A stretch of DNA of 64,000 nucleotides from UBA5859 sp041940025. Lineage in GTDB: Bacteria > Pseudomonadota > Gammaproteobacteria > UBA5859. Below the pieces are notes generated by a model. It was not told the origin of the DNA. It did no database searches and was given only the letters and a program-made list of their open reading frames with translations. Every line of letters begins with the position of its first letter. Positions within the stretch are counted from its first letter, which is position 1. Made by a program: the position numbers and the translations under genes. This document shows, piece after piece, positions 1 through 9,060 of this stretch. The stretch is from positions 310,001 to 374,000 of the forward strand of contig JBGTSY010000001.1 of the NCBI GenBank assembly GCA_041940025.1, read 5' to 3'.

Positions 1-440
1 GCCACCTCCTCGTATAGGGGATCCCTCACTTTCATTAAAGACTCCAACACCTCTCGCGGCTCTTCATTTTGCAATAAGGGACGATTTCTATCTCTCTGCG
101 TCCGTTCAAACTGCTCATCCACGCTCAAATAGAGGTAAACAACATAGCCACGACTGGATAGATAGTGGCGCACTTCTTCACTCAGAACGGCCCCTCCTCC
201 GGTCGCAAGCACGATACCAGATTTTTGAGACAGCTCATCAATAATCGAACTTTCGCGTTTTCGAAAGCCCTCTTCCCCCTCTTTGTCAAAAATCCAACCG
301 ATATCTACGCCAGTAGATGCCTCGATCTCCTTATCGGAATCGTAAAAATCCAATCCTAATGTACTGGCTAATTTTCTACCGATAGTCGTTTTTCCCGCCC
401 CCATAGGCCCAATCAAAAAAATTCTGTCAGGTACTGCCAT
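1..440 (-). CDS. aroK: Shikimate kinase (3' end cut by window edge)
   Basis: Phosphorylates shikimate to shikimate-3-phosphate in the cytoplasmic pathway to chorismate. The ATG at 440 opens a reading frame that runs off the left edge after about 146 residues, so about 25-30 C-terminal residues are missing. The Walker A loop GPMGAGKTT lies near residues 11-19. The shikimate-binding Asp is in FYDSDKE, the Arg in FRKRES and the glycine-rich ATGGGAV loop follow, and the lid has RDRNRPLL. It lies downstream of the pilMNOPQ operon on the same strand, the arrangement seen in pseudomonads and enterics, with 166 bp after pilQ. Identification is firm. Confidence 0.95.
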   Translation of the reverse strand, partial: MAVPDRIFLIGPMGAGKTTIGRKLASTLGLDFYDSDKEIEASTGVDIGWIFDKEGEEGFRKRESSIIDELSQKSGIVLATGGGAVLSEEVRHYLSSRGYVVYLYLSVDEQFERTQRDRNRPLLQNEEPREVLESLMKVRDPLYEEV

Positions 441-606
441 ATCCTTCTTACTTATAAATGGTATTCGCAGACATTTGAGCCATTCACCATGACTCAAATG
501 TCAAACTAGAGGTTCAAAGATAAGTTGATTAGAACTGTGTATCCGTAATCAGATGAAAATTATACTAAACTTTATAGGCCTTTTGACAATAGAACATCAC
601 ATGTCA

Positions 607-2904
607 TCAGTTTAGGGCTACTTGATCACGCATTATCTTGGGTGTAATAAAGACTAGTAATTCTGACTTCGATTCCGAATTCGCATCACGTCTAAACAGT
701 GCCCCTAAAAATGGGATATCTCCCAAATACGGAACCTTTTCACGAGAAGTGGACTCCGATTGTTCGTAGATACCGCCCAATACCACAGTCTCTCCATCTT
801 TCAACAATACCTCAGTATTGACTTCCCGTACATCAATTGGAGGGGTACCGTTGACTTGGCGTGAAAAGTCCGGTTCGTCCTTCTTCACGTTGATGGTCAT
901 AAAAACCCGATTATCCGGTGTAATTTGTGGTGTGACTGTTAACTGTAAGACCGCATTTTTAAATTCAACGCTGACACCGCCATCAGATATTGATTGATAG
1001 GGGATCTCCTTACCTTGACGGATGATGGCTTCATTTTGATCTGATGTCACCACCCGGGGATTAGAAATAATTTCTCCAGTACCTTCTGCCTGCAACGCAG
1101 TGAGTTCTAAGTCCAGAAGATAATCGCTATCAAGAAAAGCCAATGCCAGACCCGCTGGGTTACCCCTGGAGGGAACCGCAGGTAAATTAATATTCAATCT
1201 ATCTCCCAAGGAGGGTAAGGAAATAGGAAACGGCGAACCAGATGAATTTAAATTACTAGAGGCAGAAGAGATCATAGTGTCCGTACCACCCAAACCTGCG
1301 GAACTCACATAAATTTGGTTATTCCCACTGGTTTCAACACCGGTAGCACCGAAACGCACACCCAAATCGTTTCCAAAATCGCTAGTAGCGATGACAATGC
1401 GAGATTCGATCAGCACCTGACGAATCGGGATATCCAATGTGGCAACCAACTGACGCACTTCTGCCAACTTGCCTGGTGTATCATTTACTAGGAGGGTATT
1501 AGTACGTTCATCAATGGTCACACTACCACGCTCCGACAATAGAGAGTTACCTTCATCACCTCTTAATAGTTCGGCAATATCAGAAGCTTTGGCATAAGAG
1601 ACCTGGACAAACTCTGTTCTGAGAGGCTCAAGCTGGCGCTTAGCTTGCAAATTTTCCAGCTCTAATTTTTCTCTCGCTGCAATTTCATCCGCTGGCGCAA
1701 TGAGCATCACATTACCATTCACCCGTTTATCCAACCCTTTGGTTTTTAAAATGATGCTTAAGGCTTGGTCCCAAGGCACATTCTTAAGTGCCAAGGTGAC
1801 GCTTCCAGTGACGGTGTCACTTGTCACCAAATTAATATTATTGATATCCGCCAACATCTGCAGTACAGAACGTACCTCAATGCTTTGAAAATTTAATGAG
1901 AGCTTCTGACCGGTAAATTCCTGCTCTTTTAATTTTATAACCTCTTCTTGCGGTATTTCCTTCACTTCAAGAGTGAATACGTCGTTCAATTGAAATGATA
2001 AATATTCATATTCACCGGTAGGAGAGACAATGATCTGCGCTTTATCCTCCTCTACTGCGGTTTCAAATTCTTTAATCGGAGTACCAAAATCCAGTACATC
2101 CACTCTTTGGAAAAGATGGTTTGGCAGTGCGGTACTGGCAAACTCCATGAGGATCTTACCGCCCCGCTCTCGCACATCCACCGGTACACCTGGATTCGAC
2201 AACTCAACAATGATTTTACCCTGTCCTGACTGTCCTCGACGAAAATCTATATTATCGATAAGATTTGTCGTTACCACTTCAGCCAAGGGAGAGCGCCTGG
2301 GTGTGACTACGGGTGCAGCCGCACGGCTCTGTTGTTTCGTCGCGCTAGGCTTTGGCTGACCCACAGCGGTGCTTTTTTTGCTTGGCGCAGGAGAGCTAGG
2401 TGTTTGTGCTTCCTCTGCCGCTGCAACCTTCTGTTCTTTTTGGGCCACTTGAATTTTATCTTGTTCACCAAATAAAACTAAAACTTCGTTACCATCCACC
2501 TGAGTCTCATAAGGGACTAGACTGTCCAAGGAGACAACCACCCGGGTTTTCCCTTGACCTTCCACCACACGAATTTGGCGCGCAATACCAGCCCCTTGCG
2601 GTTTTTGATTACGATTAATGTTATTGCTGACATTGAGAAAATCCAACGCCACACGAGCAGGATTATCTACAGTAAAACTCAATGGCGCATCCACCGGCTC
2701 GCTCAGTATGAGGCGTACCTGAGCAACACCTTTTCCAAGGCTTTCAGCTTCAACAGCCGTCAATGTGGCTGCGGCAAAACTGTGCGCACTCCAAGTTAAA
2801 CTCAAAAAGCTTATCAAGATGTAACTGATTCCGCCCCGGCGCACAGACTTCAGCTGCATCAATGCCAAAGCAATCGCAGCCTGTACTCTAGATATTTTCA
2901 GCAT
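607..2904 (-). CDS. pilQ: Type IV pilus secretin PilQ
   Basis: Forms the outer-membrane ring through which the type IV pilus passes. At 765 residues it has a signal peptide ending near residue 44, two AMIN-like beta domains (about 47-150 and 215-315) that in known PilQ bind peptidoglycan, a Pro/Ala/Ser/Lys-rich linker (about 160-205), a secretin N-terminal domain with SLNFQSIEVRSVLQMLAD, an N0/N1-type domain, and a C-terminal secretin domain with the VPYLGDIPFLGALFR signature. AAGGAAA sits about 8 nt before the ATG at 2904 and supports this start. It is the last gene of pilMNOPQ, 24 bp after pilP. Confidence 0.97.
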   Translation of the reverse strand: MLKISRVQAAIALALMQLKSVRRGGISYILISFLSLTWSAHSFAAATLTAVEAESLGKGVAQVRLILSEPVDAPLSFTVDNPARVALDFLNVSNNINRNQKPQGAGIARQIRVVEGQGKTRVVVSLDSLVPYETQVDGNEVLVLFGEQDKIQVAQKEQKVAAAEEAQTPSSPAPSKKSTAVGQPKPSATKQQSRAAAPVVTPRRSPLAEVVTTNLIDNIDFRRGQSGQGKIIVELSNPGVPVDVRERGGKILMEFASTALPNHLFQRVDVLDFGTPIKEFETAVEEDKAQIIVSPTGEYEYLSFQLNDVFTLEVKEIPQEEVIKLKEQEFTGQKLSLNFQSIEVRSVLQMLADINNINLVTSDTVTGSVTLALKNVPWDQALSIILKTKGLDKRVNGNVMLIAPADEIAAREKLELENLQAKRQLEPLRTEFVQVSYAKASDIAELLRGDEGNSLLSERGSVTIDERTNTLLVNDTPGKLAEVRQLVATLDIPIRQVLIESRIVIATSDFGNDLGVRFGATGVETSGNNQIYVSSAGLGGTDTMISSASSNLNSSGSPFPISLPSLGDRLNINLPAVPSRGNPAGLALAFLDSDYLLDLELTALQAEGTGEIISNPRVVTSDQNEAIIRQGKEIPYQSISDGGVSVEFKNAVLQLTVTPQITPDNRVFMTINVKKDEPDFSRQVNGTPPIDVREVNTEVLLKDGETVVLGGIYEQSESTSREKVPYLGDIPFLGALFRRDANSESKSELLVFITPKIMRDQVALN

Positions 2905-2928
2905 TACGTTTCCTTACCTTTTCTTAAC

Positions 2929-3468
2929 TTAGGGCGCATCCGTTAACGCCAGTTCCGTTTCGCGTTCTATCCAACCACCCATTCCATCAGGCAATATTTC
3001 GATTAATTGGATCCGATTGTCGGTGATTTCTAGAATCTTGCCGTAGTTCTGTCCCAAGTGATTACCCGGTTGCACGCGATGTACGGTACCATCGGAAGCA
3101 CGCACCAAGGCCCAGAATCGACTCTCTTTCTCCATCGTGCCCACCATACGCAAAGTATCCAACGGAAACGACTCCAAGGGCTCCATAGGCCGATTGATGT
3201 CCGGACGTACGCCATCCGGTTCTTTTATCGTTAGTGCTCTAGCGGTTTGAGAGATAAAAGTTCGGAATGGATCACGCGCTTCCCCAGATTGATACGCATA
3301 GGACTCATAAGGTCTAAACTCCGGCAAAGGCTTTATAATACCTGGTTCGCGAGCATTCATCTCGATGATAAATCCATCTAAATCACCCATGTCTCGTGAA
3401 CAACCCGTAAGAATTAAGAGTACAGTAATAGAAACAGAAAATTCTTTTATCATTAGATGTAACTTCAT
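2929..3468 (-). CDS. pilP: Type IV pilus alignment lipoprotein PilP
   Basis: Inner-membrane lipoprotein that links the PilNO dimer to the PilQ secretin across the periplasm. The 179-residue product has a short N-terminal hydrophobic segment ending in the lipobox LTGC (Cys23). A flexible proline-rich stretch follows, then the small beta domain with MVGTMEKESRFWALVRA and a VQPGNHLG motif typical of PilP. Its start overlaps the pilO stop by 4 bp, suggesting translational coupling. Family assignment rests on both sequence and operon position. Confidence 0.95.
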   Translation of the reverse strand: MKLHLMIKEFSVSITVLLILTGCSRDMGDLDGFIIEMNAREPGIIKPLPEFRPYESYAYQSGEARDPFRTFISQTARALTIKEPDGVRPDINRPMEPLESFPLDTLRMVGTMEKESRFWALVRASDGTVHRVQPGNHLGQNYGKILEITDNRIQLIEILPDGMGGWIERETELALTDAP

Positions 3469-4058
3469 TCTGATTCTTCCTCAGAATACCGGTATGTTTT
3501 CGCCATGATCTCCATGGTTAGAGTTTCATCGTCGGCTTCACTTATTGTAAAATCATGTAGTGTGGCGATACGCGGCAGCGCTGCTACGCCGCTGACAAAA
3601 TTACCGAACTCGTGAAAAATACCGGTGACTCGAATATCTATTGGAAGTTCAGCATAAAACTCCTGTTTCACTTCTTGCGCCGGTTTAAACATTTCAAACT
3701 CTAAACCGCTAGCCAGACCGGTCTGAGAAATGTCTACCAATAATTCAGCCACTTCGGTTTCACCAGGTAACTGACGTAACATGGCACCGAATGACTGTTG
3801 CATTTCCTGCATCTGTTGTCGATAGGCATCCAAATTGACAGCTTTATGCTGCTTAGTGGCATAAACGTGCCGTAATTCTTCTTCCTGTTTTTTTTCCTGG
3901 TCTAATTTAACCCGTTGACCCTCGGTAATAAATACATAATTTGCAATTAATAGGGCGATAAACAAAGCGGCACAGGCGCCAGCTTTGACAAATATTGGCC
4001 AAGATCCTGGATTGCTAGGATCTAAGTTTTGCAGATTTTTAAGATCATCTAGATTCAT
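3465..4058 (-). CDS. pilO: Type IV pilus alignment protein PilO
   Basis: Bitopic inner-membrane protein that pairs with PilN in the pilus alignment complex. The 197-residue product has a cytoplasmic N-terminus, one membrane segment (about residues 27-46, GACAALFIALLIANYVFIT), a periplasmic coiled coil (about 50-95) and a ferredoxin-like C-terminal domain with EFGNFVSGVAALPRI, a recognisable PilO motif. It lies 5 bp after pilN and overlaps pilP by 4 bp. Confidence 0.95.
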   Translation of the reverse strand: MNLDDLKNLQNLDPSNPGSWPIFVKAGACAALFIALLIANYVFITEGQRVKLDQEKKQEEELRHVYATKQHKAVNLDAYRQQMQEMQQSFGAMLRQLPGETEVAELLVDISQTGLASGLEFEMFKPAQEVKQEFYAELPIDIRVTGIFHEFGNFVSGVAALPRIATLHDFTISEADDETLTMEIMAKTYRYSEEESE

Positions 4059-4063
4059 AATAT

Positions 4064-4633
4064 TTAGGCTGACTCCGCATCTTCAGTGACAGAAGGATTG
4101 ACTTGGTTCACCTGAAGCGTGAAATTACTCACTATTCGACCACTGTTCTCTTGACGGGTTATAGAGCCTAGCTTGGGCGACTTGAGCCAATCAGATGCCT
4201 CAAGATTCCTCATCAGTGCGGATACGCGGGCATTTGACTCTGCATAGCCACTTAAAATCATTAAATCACCCTTGCGAGCAATGTTTGTCAACGTCACACC
4301 TTCAGGCATTGCCATCACAACCTCATCAAAGAGATGGACTATTGTCGTTCGATGAGATTGTAATTGCTGCACAACCTGCATCTTCGATAACAACCGGGCT
4401 TTGTCCTTTTCAATATCTGAGATTTCTCTGATTTTGCGATCTAAAACCGCGATTTCAGATTCCAATCTTGTATTGCGTTGCTGTTGGAATCCCAAACCAC
4501 TATCGAAAAAGAGAAAACTCACGCCAGCCAAGAGGGCGGCAAACACTGCAGTTAATCCCAAGATGACAAAAAACTCATGGTTTCGCTGCTTACGACGCTC
4601 TTCGCGCCAGGGTAATAGATTGATAGAAGGCAT
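4064..4633 (-). CDS. pilN: Type IV pilus alignment protein PilN
   Basis: Inner-membrane partner of PilO; its N-terminal tail docks on cytoplasmic PilM. The first residues MPSINLLPWREERR carry the conserved INLLPWR motif that fits the PilM groove in studied homologues. A single membrane segment lies at about 23-46, then a coiled coil and a Fimbrial_assembly/GspL-like domain with AMPEGVTLTNIARKGD. The 189-residue length is usual. Its ATG shares one base with the pilM stop, indicating coupling. Confidence 0.96.
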   Translation of the reverse strand: MPSINLLPWREERRKQRNHEFFVILGLTAVFAALLAGVSFLFFDSGLGFQQQRNTRLESEIAVLDRKIREISDIEKDKARLLSKMQVVQQLQSHRTTIVHLFDEVVMAMPEGVTLTNIARKGDLMILSGYAESNARVSALMRNLEASDWLKSPKLGSITRQENSGRIVSNFTLQVNQVNPSVTEDAESA

Positions 4634-5718
4634 CAGTCAAAGCTCCTTAATGCCAATCCACAGGCAATCATTAGTGACGGTGCATCCTCACTTAGGGATT
4701 GAGCATTCACTCGGGAAGCAAGGGACATGCCTGCGAAAGGATTCACTATTCCAGCAGAGATGCCCAAACGTTCAGAGACCATCTCTACCGCGCCGGGGAT
4801 TAGGGCGCTACCACCGGTTAAGGCTATATAATCTATTTGGTTAAAACGACTGGACGAGAAGAAAAACTGCAACGATCGACTCATTTGCTGAACCATAAGC
4901 TCTTTGAATGGTTCTAGAACTTCCGGTTCGTAATCATCCGGCAATCCACCTTGACGCTTTGCGATACTGGCCTCTTCGTATGACAAGCCGTATCGTCGTT
5001 GAATTTCCTCCGTTAGTTGTTTGCCACCAAACACCTGCTCGCGGGTATATACGGTCTTACTTTCATGTAACACATTTAAAGTAGTCATGGTGGAGCCCAA
5101 ATCCACGATCGCCACCGTTTTATTGCCACTTAAATTGGGGTTCTCTTTTTCCACCAGATGAAACGCACGCTCCATGGCATACATTTCAATGTCCACCACC
5201 CTGGGAACGAGTCCTCCCAACTCAATCACATCAACCCGGAGTTCAACATTTTCCTTGCGAGAGGCCGCTAGCAGAACGTTTACGTTATCATCTTCACGTT
5301 CCGTGGTAGTATCGATTTCGAAATCGAGGCTCACTTCTTCAATTGGATAGGGAATATATTGGTCGGCACCCATCTCAATCTGGAGCTCCATCTCGTCTTC
5401 AGTTAAATTGGCGGGCAATTCAATCATTTTTGTAATGACTGATGAACCAGAAACAGCTACGGCCGCCTCTCTTGCTTTGGTGCCCGATCGCTGTACAACT
5501 CGACGAATTGCCTCTGCTACCGAGGAAACATCGGTTATATTTTTTTCCACTACCGAATTTTGGGGTAATGACTCGATCCCATAGCTTTCAACTCGATAGC
5601 GATCACCAGAACGACTAAGCTCAATTAGCTTGACCGAAGTGGAGCTAATATCCAGGCCGACTAAGGGTTTTTTACTGCGTCCAAACAGCGGAAAAGTTTC
5701 TAAGAATGCCACACACAA
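4633..5718 (-). CDS. pilM: Type IV pilus assembly ATPase-like PilM
   Basis: Cytoplasmic actin/FtsA-fold protein that binds the PilN tail and connects the alignment complex to the pilus motors. About 361 residues, with the nucleotide-binding motifs VGLDISSTSVKLIEL near the N-terminus, VAIVDLGSTMTTLNV in the middle and LTGGSALIPG near the C-terminus. It is the first gene of pilMNOPQ and is divergent from mrcA. The start is uncertain: TTG at 5718 or GTG at 5712, the latter better spaced from a GGATGG ribosome site. Promoters for both directions must lie in 5719-5878; none was convincing by eye. Confidence 0.95.
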   Translation of the reverse strand: MCVAFLETFPLFGRSKKPLVGLDISSTSVKLIELSRSGDRYRVESYGIESLPQNSVVEKNITDVSSVAEAIRRVVQRSGTKAREAAVAVSGSSVITKMIELPANLTEDEMELQIEMGADQYIPYPIEEVSLDFEIDTTTEREDDNVNVLLAASRKENVELRVDVIELGGLVPRVVDIEMYAMERAFHLVEKENPNLSGNKTVAIVDLGSTMTTLNVLHESKTVYTREQVFGGKQLTEEIQRRYGLSYEEASIAKRQGGLPDDYEPEVLEPFKELMVQQMSRSLQFFFSSSRFNQIDYIALTGGSALIPGAVEMVSERLGISAGIVNPFAGMSLASRVNAQSLSEDAPSLMIACGLALRSFD

Positions 5719-5878
5719 CCATCCATTTGCTATGCGATTTTATTTACCAAGATCTTCATAACATCGTCAGTTATTTAGATCAAACTAATAAAACAAGTGT
5801 CCGTTTTTTTTGAAAGCGGCAGTTAGCTGTTAACATTGAGTACTTTTTAGCTATTTCCTGACACTGGGATACCAGACA

Positions 5879-8311
5879 TTGAAGAAATTGTTTAAATATC
5901 TAATTGCACTTCTATTGGGAACTATTCTTACTAGTATGGCTGCGGCCGCACTATTTAGTCTACATCTTATCTCCCAATTACCCTCAATTGAGCAATTATC
6001 TGACGTGCAATTGCAGGTTCCACTCAGAATTTATACCGCTGATGGACTGCTAATGGCGGAGTTTGGTGAAAAACGAAGAGTGCCAATTCAGTATGAACAG
6101 GTTCCTGATCTTCTTATCAAAGCTATTCTGGCGGCAGAAGATGATCGTTATTTCGAACACCCAGGCGTCGACTATCAGGGCTTAATGCGTGCCGCGTTCC
6201 ACTTGATACGTACCGGTACCAAAGGTCAAGGTGGCAGTACCATTACTATGCAGGTCGCTCGTAACTTTTTCTTAACAAGAGAAAAAACCTATAGCCGTAA
6301 ATTAAATGAAATTTTTCTTGCGCTAAAAATCGAACAATCCTTAAGCAAAGAAAAAATTCTAGAACTGTATCTAAATAAGATCTATTTGGGCAATCGCGCA
6401 TATGGAATAGCAGCTGCCGCTCAAGTGTACTATGGAAAAGAGGTCTCTGACTTAACCTTGCCCGAGGTCGCAATGATTGCGGGGTTGCCAAAAGCTCCCT
6501 CTAGATATAATCCCATTGCCAATGCCAAACGAGCCACCTTACGTCGCGACTATGTCCTCCGACGCATGCATGAATTAGGTTATATCGATTCAATTGAATA
6601 CAAAGACGCCATTGAGGCAGAGGTCACCGCCGAGTTACATGGGCCGGCAATCGAATTATCCGCACCCTATGCGGCAGAGTGGATTCGAACTCGACTGATA
6701 GCAGACTATGGAAGTAGTGTTTACACCCAAGGATATCGGGTTATTTCTACCATCGATTCAAAATTACAAATCGCGGCCCACCGCGTCTTGCAACAAAATC
6801 TGCTCGCCTATGATCGAAGGCACGGTTATCGAGGTGCATTTAATAAAATTTCCCTAACCGAAGATCTCAATCAGGCACTGCTGTCGCTGAAAAAGATTCG
6901 CAGTTACAACACGCTCATTCCCGCATTGGTATTAGAATCTGCTGAGGACTTCGCAAAGGTCATCAGCAAAAATGAGGTAGAAGTCACTCTCTCCCTTGAA
7001 GACGTATCCTGGGCAAGAAAATACATCTCGGAAAACCGCCGCGGTGCAAAACCCCAGGCCGTTAACCAAGTGCTTAGCGCAGGTGACGTGATTTATATTA
7101 GCCAAAGGGAGGATGGTAGTTGGCAATTATCCCAGCTGCCAGAAATAGAAGGTGCGCTCATAGCGTTGGACCCAAATAATGGAAAAATACTCGCCATGAT
7201 GGGAGGATTCGATTTCTACTCCAGTCATTTTAATCGTGCTGTTCAAGCAAAACGGCAACCGGGATCTGCCTTTAAACCGTTTATATATTCTGCCGCTCTG
7301 GAAAAAAAGTATACACCGGCAAGCATCATAAACGATGCGCCCGTGGTATTTCGAGATGCGGGGTTAGAAGCTGCCTGGAGACCGGAAAATTACAGTGGCA
7401 AGTTTTCAGGTCCAATTCGGCTGCGAGAAGCCTTGGCTAAATCTAGAAACCTGGTATCCATCCGCCTGTTGCGTAGTGTTGGCGTACCCTTCGCCCTGAA
7501 ACATGTCGAACGATTTGGTTTTGACGTTAAAAACTTGCCCCGCGATCTTTCCTTGGCACTAGGCAGCGGTGCTGTCAGTCCTCTTGAGATCGCCCGTGGT
7601 TATGCAGTGTTTGCCAACGGTGGCCACCTAATTGATCCTTATACCGTACAGAGTGTCCTCACTGCCCAAGGAGATCCTCTATTTGAAGCCAATCCACCTG
7701 TAGTCTGTTCTGGTCTCAATTGTCTCGAGCCAGAGGAGCAATTAGATCGACGTCAATTCGAAGAGCTTAGAGATTTTTCCGAAGTGGTGGAGGCAAATTT
7801 TGCATTATCGATGCCTAAGCACGCCACGTCCGTCATCAGCGAACAAAATGCGTATTTGATGTATAGCATGATGCAGGATGTGGTACGCAGAGGTACCGGC
7901 CAAAAAGCGAAACAACTCGGGCGCACCGATTTAGCGGGTAAAACAGGCACGACAAACGATCAACAGGATGCTTGGTTTTCAGGATTCAATCGTCATTTGG
8001 TCGCCACCACTTGGGTGGGTTTTGACCAACCGAAACCTCTCGGTAGCAGAGAGACCGGGGCAGGTGCAGCGCTACCTATCTGGATCGATTTTATGCGTAT
8101 TGCCTTAGATCAAGTACCAGAGGCCAAACCCGAAAGACCAAACGGCATTGTTAGCGTGCGAATTGATCCAAAAACTGGATTGTTAGCTTCAATCAACCAA
8201 GGTAATGCTCTCTTCGAAGAGTTTAGAGTGGACAATGTTCCGCAGAAACAATCATCCACACCAGAATTCACTTCTTCGGATGAACCCACCAATAACCAGT
8301 CGCTCTTTTAA
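5879..8311 (+). CDS. mrcA: Class A bifunctional penicillin-binding protein 1A
   Basis: Polymerises and cross-links peptidoglycan in the periplasm. The 810-residue protein has an N-terminal membrane anchor (about 7-30), a GT51 glycosyltransferase domain with EDDRYFEHPGVDYQG and GGSTITMQVARNFF, an OB-like insert (about 310-420), and a transpeptidase domain with the nucleophile motif GSAFKPF, SRN and KTGTT. It starts with TTG at 5879 (residues MKKLFKYL); GGGA lies about 11 nt upstream. Divergent from pilMNOPQ, as in Pseudomonas ponA. The end carries a short disordered tail. Confidence 0.97.
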   Translation: MKKLFKYLIALLLGTILTSMAAAALFSLHLISQLPSIEQLSDVQLQVPLRIYTADGLLMAEFGEKRRVPIQYEQVPDLLIKAILAAEDDRYFEHPGVDYQGLMRAAFHLIRTGTKGQGGSTITMQVARNFFLTREKTYSRKLNEIFLALKIEQSLSKEKILELYLNKIYLGNRAYGIAAAAQVYYGKEVSDLTLPEVAMIAGLPKAPSRYNPIANAKRATLRRDYVLRRMHELGYIDSIEYKDAIEAEVTAELHGPAIELSAPYAAEWIRTRLIADYGSSVYTQGYRVISTIDSKLQIAAHRVLQQNLLAYDRRHGYRGAFNKISLTEDLNQALLSLKKIRSYNTLIPALVLESAEDFAKVISKNEVEVTLSLEDVSWARKYISENRRGAKPQAVNQVLSAGDVIYISQREDGSWQLSQLPEIEGALIALDPNNGKILAMMGGFDFYSSHFNRAVQAKRQPGSAFKPFIYSAALEKKYTPASIINDAPVVFRDAGLEAAWRPENYSGKFSGPIRLREALAKSRNLVSIRLLRSVGVPFALKHVERFGFDVKNLPRDLSLALGSGAVSPLEIARGYAVFANGGHLIDPYTVQSVLTAQGDPLFEANPPVVCSGLNCLEPEEQLDRRQFEELRDFSEVVEANFALSMPKHATSVISEQNAYLMYSMMQDVVRRGTGQKAKQLGRTDLAGKTGTTNDQQDAWFSGFNRHLVATTWVGFDQPKPLGSRETGAGAALPIWIDFMRIALDQVPEAKPERPNGIVSVRIDPKTGLLASINQGNALFEEFRVDNVPQKQSSTPEFTSSDEPTNNQSLF

Positions 8312-8319
8312 TTCTGGTT

Positions 8320-8949
8320 TTGAGATCTCGATCAAATAAATCAAATAATCGAATGCGCCAAGCTATTGCAAGCGAGGCGGCGCGCATTATGGTGCAGGAA
8401 CAACAACCCAACCTTGGCATCGCTAAACGAAAAGCAGCCTCACGATTGGGCATCACTGGTGACACTCACTTACCCTCCAACCTAGAAGTAGAAAAGGCAC
8501 TATCTGACTATCAGTCAATATATTATTCACAGAAGCAGCACTCAAGCATGCTTGATTTAATGCGTCACGCATATGACGCGATGAGTTTTTTTAAACCCTT
8601 TGATCCCCTTCTAGTTGGGTTAATCGTTCGCGGCACCGCTCTACCTAACTCTCCTATTACATTGCATCTTTTTACAGATAATGTTGAATCCATTGCTCTG
8701 TATTTAATGCAACATAAAATTCCGTTCCATGAAACTGAAAAGAAACTTTTTTATTCTAAAGAACACTCAAAGTTCATCCCATGTTATGAGATCACTTTCA
8801 AGGATCAAGAATTTCGACTGATGATTTTTAGTGTCGTAGAACGCCGCCAGGCACCTCTATCGGTAATCGATGGAAAACCTATGCGCCGACTGGATCAAAA
8901 TTCGGTAGCTAAACTGATTGAAGATACCTTGTCACAATCTGACGCGTAA
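8320..8949 (+). CDS. Conserved protein of unknown function, nucleotidyltransferase-like
   Basis: Not assigned a function. The 209-residue protein has an N-terminal helix pair (AIASEAARIMVQEQ) leading into AKRKAASRLGI, a layout recalled from a conserved proteobacterial family sometimes labelled nucleotidyltransferase. The middle LIVRGTALPNSPITLHLFTD could be a degenerate nucleotidyltransferase strand pair, but the usual GS and DxD residues are not clear. It ends with the family motif LSVIDGKPMRRLD. It follows mrcA by 8 bp and may be co-transcribed. The start is unclear: TTG at 8320 or ATG at 8353. Confidence 0.7.
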   Translation: MRSRSNKSNNRMRQAIASEAARIMVQEQQPNLGIAKRKAASRLGITGDTHLPSNLEVEKALSDYQSIYYSQKQHSSMLDLMRHAYDAMSFFKPFDPLLVGLIVRGTALPNSPITLHLFTDNVESIALYLMQHKIPFHETEKKLFYSKEHSKFIPCYEITFKDQEFRLMIFSVVERRQAPLSVIDGKPMRRLDQNSVAKLIEDTLSQSDA

Positions 8950-9040
8950 AATTTAGTACGCGACTCCCCGTTTTTCAACGCAGCTTACCATCGTTCATGC
9001 AGCCTGACGCCGATAAAAAAATTAGGTCTTGTTTAAATAG

Positions 9041-9060
9041 ATGACTCTCTAAAGAGTCAT
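9041..9060 (-). terminator. Hairpin over the malic enzyme stop codon
   Basis: Perfect 8-bp inverted repeat ATGACTCT/AGAGTCAT with a 4-nt loop that includes the maeB stop codon. The transcript beyond it (CUAUUUAAAC) has only a weak U tract, so intrinsic termination is possible but unproven. Confidence 0.35.

Noticed and set aside
4401..4844. 147-codon plus-strand open frame opposite pilN/pilM
   Set aside because: It lies wholly antisense to two clear genes, has no ribosome site and its product shows no recognisable fold; a shadow frame.
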